A program made the translations under genes and the position numbers. Shown one piece after another: positions 5,500-8,070 of a stretch of DNA of 8,070 nucleotides (positions within the stretch are counted from its first letter, which is position 1; each line of letters opens with the position of its first letter). The stretch is from Desulfuromonadaceae bacterium (GTDB lineage: Bacteria; Desulfobacterota; Desulfuromonadia; Geobacterales; Pseudopelobacteraceae). Below the pieces are notes generated by a model that saw only the letters and a list, made by a program, of their open reading frames with translations, ran no database searches and had not been told where the DNA came from. The stretch is from NCBI GenBank assembly GCA_028686145.1, contig JAQUCQ010000144.1:1-8070 (forward strand), written 5' to 3'.

Positions 5500-6822
5500 T
5501 TAATGAGGAATAAATGGAAGGAACGGGAGCTCTATTATCACCCTAAGTCCTTTTCCCTGTACGGCTTCACCAAGCGTTACAGTTCCGCCATGCCTCGATA
5601 CAGCCGATTTAACTATGGCCAAACCAAGGCCGCAGCCAGTACCGTCCATGCCCTGCCTGCGGTAAAAGCGATCAAATACTCGCTCTCTTTCTTCGGGTGG
5701 GATGCCGGGTCCGGTATCAGCAACATCGATGATGGTGGACAATTCATTCTGGCGTATAACAACATCAACGCTTCCTCCTGGTAATGTGTAACGCATGGCA
5801 TTGTCAACCAGGTTGCTAATCATGGCTCTGAGAGCGTCCTGCTCTCCAGTTATCGAGACCGGATCACCGTCATGAATAACAAGATTAATCTTTTTATCGG
5901 AGGCAATTCGAGACTGCTCTGCAACGATTTCTCTGACCATGCAGTTGAGCGAAACTTTGACTAAGGGCGCTGGCGGTGCTTCCGGTTCGACGCGTGCGAG
6001 GGAGAGAAGCTGACTAACGAGGCGTGTGGCACGATTAACTCCTGACTTGAGCGTATCAAGGGCATTGGTCCGATCAGCTTCACTATCGCACCGTTCCAAA
6101 ATGCGTACCTGCAGTTTTACAGCAGTCAGAGGCGTACGGAGTTCGTGGGCGGCATCTGCTACAAAACGTTTTTGTATATCGAATGCACGGATCAGCTGGT
6201 CAAACAGAGAATTGAGTCTTCGTACCAAGGGGAGAATCTCTACCGGCAGGTTGTTTTCCGGAAGCGGATCGAGTGAAGTCGGTGAACGGCTCGCCACACC
6301 ATCCGCTACTTCTGTGAGAGGTTTTAGGGTGTAGCGGACAGCTAACCAGATCATTAAAGCAAGCGCCGGAAAAACAAAAAAGAGCGGCATAATGGTGCGA
6401 AGCGCAAACGTGAAACTCATTTCTCTGCGGGCTTCAAAGGGTTGAGATACCTGAATCGTTCTCATGTTGTCAGTGAGGAGGAAAACTCGCCACTCCGAAT
6501 TCCGAAAGGTTACTGTTTGCAGGCCTGATAGATTTGCGCGGGGTAAGGGATCATCATGGAGCGATACATAGAGGAGAGCACCGGACATATCCCAGACCTG
6601 AATGGTAACGTCATCTTCCTTTTCATATTCAGACACAGATGTGGGGCGGTGCTCGAAGCTCTTCTGGTCCCTGAGGGAATATGCCATCTGGAGAAGTTGG
6701 TAGTCAAAGAGTTCATTTACCTCCTGATGAGCCTTCAGATATGTGCTGACACCAGCCAGAAGAGCTGCAACGGTTAGCGCACTGAGAAGCAGTACAAGAA
6801 GTCGTTTGCTGATGGAGCTCAT
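5500..6822 (-). CDS. QseC/PmrB-type sensor histidine kinase
   Basis: A 440-residue inner-membrane kinase. TM1 is residues 8-26 and TM2 about 143-164. Between them lies a periplasmic sensor of about 115 residues resembling the 2CSK_N domain of QseC-like kinases (YQLLQMAYSLRDQ, VTIQVWDMSGALLY). A HAMP linker follows (about 162-215), then the dimerisation helix with the phosphorylated His226 in FVADAAHELRTPLTAV. The ATP-binding part has the N box NLVDNAMRYT (337-346), G1 DTGPGIP (369-375), the F box FDRFYR (383-388) and G2 GTGCGLGLAIV (394-404). All catalytic motifs are intact and the length is normal. The start ATG overlaps the TGA of the regulator gene (ATGA), so the pair is translated together. 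The signal is not evident; related systems respond to metals, acid, cationic peptides or catechols. Confidence 0.95.
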   Translation of the reverse strand: MSSISKRLLVLLLSALTVAALLAGVSTYLKAHQEVNELFDYQLLQMAYSLRDQKSFEHRPTSVSEYEKEDDVTIQVWDMSGALLYVSLHDDPLPRANLSGLQTVTFRNSEWRVFLLTDNMRTIQVSQPFEARREMSFTFALRTIMPLFFVFPALALMIWLAVRYTLKPLTEVADGVASRSPTSLDPLPENNLPVEILPLVRRLNSLFDQLIRAFDIQKRFVADAAHELRTPLTAVKLQVRILERCDSEADRTNALDTLKSGVNRATRLVSQLLSLARVEPEAPPAPLVKVSLNCMVREIVAEQSRIASDKKINLVIHDGDPVSITGEQDALRAMISNLVDNAMRYTLPGGSVDVVIRQNELSTIIDVADTGPGIPPEERERVFDRFYRRQGMDGTGCGLGLAIVKSAVSRHGGTVTLGEAVQGKGLRVIIELPFLPFIPH

Positions 6823-7481
6823 GGTTTCTCGACCATCATATAACCGGCTCCCCGAATGGTACGAATCAGGTTATGGCCGAGTTTCTTCCTTAAATTATGG
6901 ATATGCACCTCGATCGCATTACTTTCTACCTCTTCGTTCCAACCGTACAACCGTTCTTCAAGCTGTTCGCGTGAAACGGTGGCCCCAGGTCGTTCCAACA
7001 AAAGAGATATGAGGGAAAATTCACGTAAAGAGAGCCTTATAGGTTTTTCCTGGAAGTAAAGTTCACGGGTGGCCAAGTTAAGAGTTAGTAGCCCGAATGT
7101 GATTATGGGTTCAACCCGTCCGTCCCGGCGGCGCAAAAGCGCCCGGATGCGGGCCGCCAGTTCATCAGGATCAAATGGTTTGACCTGGTAATCGTCAGCG
7201 CCGCTGTCCAGTCCAGCGATCCGATCACTAACCGCGTCTAGTGCAGTCAAAATGATAACCGGCATAGAAATCTTGTTTCTTCGCAGATCACGCAAAATAT
7301 CCAGTCCGTTTTTACCCGGCAATCCCAAGTCAAGCAGCACAAGATCATACGGTAATGCAGCGAGTGCCAGTTCTGCCTCTTCACCGTCCCGAACCCAATC
7401 CACGGCAAAGGATTCCTGTTGCAGCACACTCTGTACAGCATCTCCCAACATTGGGTCATCTTCTACCAATAATAATCTCAT
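6819..7481 (-). CDS. OmpR-family response regulator, QseB/PmrA type
   Basis: A 220-residue regulator. The receiver domain (1-115) has the acidic pair D8-D9, the phosphorylated D51 in DLVLLDLGLPGKNG, the switch residue T79 and the invariant K101. The common Leu of DDYLVKPF is Gln99 here (DDYQVKPF), a mild change close to the active-site lysine. A winged-helix DNA-binding domain follows (about 125-217), with LSLREFSLISLLLERPG, the recognition helix VESNAIEVHIHNLRKKLG and the wing IRTIRGAGYMM. This class binds tandem half-sites with a period of about 11 bases, which is what the two shared elements at 1813-1829 and 5309-5325 show. GTGAG lies 4 bases before the ATG. It is the first gene of the kinase operon, with a probable promoter at 7579-7609. 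Confidence 0.95.
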   Translation of the reverse strand: MRLLLVEDDPMLGDAVQSVLQQESFAVDWVRDGEEAELALAALPYDLVLLDLGLPGKNGLDILRDLRRNKISMPVIILTALDAVSDRIAGLDSGADDYQVKPFDPDELAARIRALLRRRDGRVEPIITFGLLTLNLATRELYFQEKPIRLSLREFSLISLLLERPGATVSREQLEERLYGWNEEVESNAIEVHIHNLRKKLGHNLIRTIRGAGYMMVEKP

Positions 7482-7496
7482 AATCTCACTTACGAT

Positions 7497-7513
7497 TGCG
7501 ATGCTAGATCGCA
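7497..7513. promoter_or_regulatory. Inverted repeat in the leader of the regulator gene
   Basis: TGCGAT and ATCGCA are perfect 6-base arms around GCTAG, 15 bases before the response-regulator start. It lies inside the predicted leader, so it may fold near the ribosome binding site or be bound by a protein. It does not resemble the TTAA-type boxes. Confidence 0.3.
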
Positions 7514-7578
7514 GTGTTTAGATAAAAAATGACACAACTACCATGAATTATGGAGTTTATAGGGAACATAGCGTGATT

Positions 7579-7609
7579 TTTATATTTTTTTAAATTGCCA
7601 ACTTGTCAA
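7579..7609 (-). promoter_or_regulatory. Probable promoter of the two-component operon
   Basis: On the minus strand a perfect TTGACA (7604-7609) is followed after 19 bases by TATAAA (7579-7584), five of six to the -10 consensus; a 17-base spacing gives the poorer AATATA. The spacer is very AT-rich. Transcription would begin about 90 bases before the regulator start. No copy of the shared direct-repeat box lies here, so autoregulation is not evident. Confidence 0.45.
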
Positions 7610-7789
7610 TTTTTTAAAGCGGCATTTATGAAAGAATAATCAATCAAACCATCCTACAGAATGATGCAGGTTGACAGAACTGGTAGCTTGAAAAGGTCAT
7701 CTCCGTTGTATGTCGGAATTGCCAAATTGAATTTCTAGTAGATGGGGCACAACACCTCCACCAATTCGAACACAAATCTAATCTTTCCA
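7610..7789. other. AT-rich gap between glycosyltransferase and two-component operon
   Basis: With the promoter and leader at 7482-7609 this makes a 308-base stretch without a gene. The part from 7610 to 7789 shows no convincing open frame, tRNA or repeat. No good terminator is seen after the glycosyltransferase stop; the best stem is the weak CATC/GATG around 7650-7670, so read-through into the regulator operon is possible. Confidence 0.5.
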
Positions 7790-8070
7790 TCACAGGTTCC
7801 CTTTATCGCTAAGAATATCTATGTCCAAGCAATTGCTTATAGCTGTTAAACTATTCGTGTTTCGCAAATACTTTCTTATTTTTAAAATATCTTTGAGCAT
7901 TTGCAGTGAATCAAAGAGTGGGCTAACCCTGGAATCCAAAGAATTATTCCATGTGACCGGGACTTCAGAAATCCTGTAACCACTCTGTTTCGCCCGAGCC
8001 AAAATTTCAACATCATAGGCAAAGCGATTTATTTGCGCTTCCTTGAATAAGAGCCTGGCGATGTTACCGG
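7790..8070 (-). CDS. Family 2 glycosyltransferase, C-terminal part only (dolichyl/polyprenyl-phosphate sugar synthase-like)
   Basis: The last 93 codons of a gene that begins beyond the right edge. The fragment reads LFKEAQINRFAYDVEILARA, then KQSGYRISEVPVTWNNSLDS, then RVSPLFDSLQMLKDILKIRK. This is the conserved end of the DPM1-like GT2 catalytic domain: R-F-x-x-D-V-E-I/L, then G-Y-x-I-x-E-V-P-V-x-W, then S-x-V followed by the helix that ends the domain. Such enzymes move a sugar from a nucleotide donor to a polyprenyl phosphate or a growing polymer at the inner membrane. About 23 residues follow the domain (NTNSLTAISNCLDIDILSDK to the end) without a membrane segment. The donor and acceptor cannot be read because the DXD region lies outside the window. 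The family call is confident; the exact reaction is not. Confidence 0.8.
   Translation of the reverse strand, partial: GNIARLLFKEAQINRFAYDVEILARAKQSGYRISEVPVTWNNSLDSRVSPLFDSLQMLKDILKIRKYLRNTNSLTAISNCLDIDILSDKGNL

Noticed and set aside
1..8070. CRISPR arrays, tRNA or rRNA genes, complete insertion sequences
   Set aside because: No regularly spaced repeats, cloverleaf-type sequence or paired terminal repeats around a transposase were seen on reading both strands.

Overview
All supported genes in this 8,070-base window lie on the minus strand, so the text order runs from the end of each transcript to its start. The content is that of a Gram-negative bacterium with a periplasm: a QseBC/PmrAB-type two-component system, a PepSY protein, a PAP2 lipid phosphatase, a MacB-type ABC permease and several small exported or low-complexity proteins. 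The mix of small proteins carrying a DTV-x-[IL]-[ST] motif with a COG4705 membrane protein resembles Geobacter-like Desulfuromonadota. That assignment is inference from memory of families, with moderate to low confidence.

Reading in the direction of transcription: the right edge (7790-8070) holds the C-terminus of a family 2 glycosyltransferase. An AT-rich gap with a probable promoter follows. A response regulator (6819-7481) and sensor kinase (5500-6822) overlap by ATGA. Next come a small protein with a predicted helix-turn-helix (4820-5233), a strong intrinsic terminator (4664-4709), an exported PAP2 phosphatase starting at TTG (3646-4590), an ABC permease without its own ATPase (2320-3585), and a second small DTV-motif protein (1961-2221) closed by a terminator. 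The left part holds an exported PepSY protein (1443-1751), a COG4705 membrane protein with a clear fourfold internal repeat (538-1311), a transposase-like helix-turn-helix protein (143-475), and the start of a small exported two-cysteine protein (1-146) coupled to it by ATGA.

The main regulatory observation is a 32-base element found twice (30 of 32 positions identical), upstream of the PepSY gene and of the small helix-turn-helix gene next to the kinase. It contains two TTAA-like half-sites 11 bases apart, overlapping the expected -35 position, with a conserved TATTGT ten bases downstream. This is how OmpR/PmrA-class regulators usually bind, so the local two-component system is the natural candidate regulator. 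I infer a cell-envelope response locus: the kinase senses a periplasmic signal, and the regulator controls the PepSY protein and a small putative DNA-binding protein. The PAP2 enzyme, ABC permease and glycosyltransferase provide possible envelope lipid or polymer functions. The inducing signal and the link to the last three genes are not shown by the sequence.
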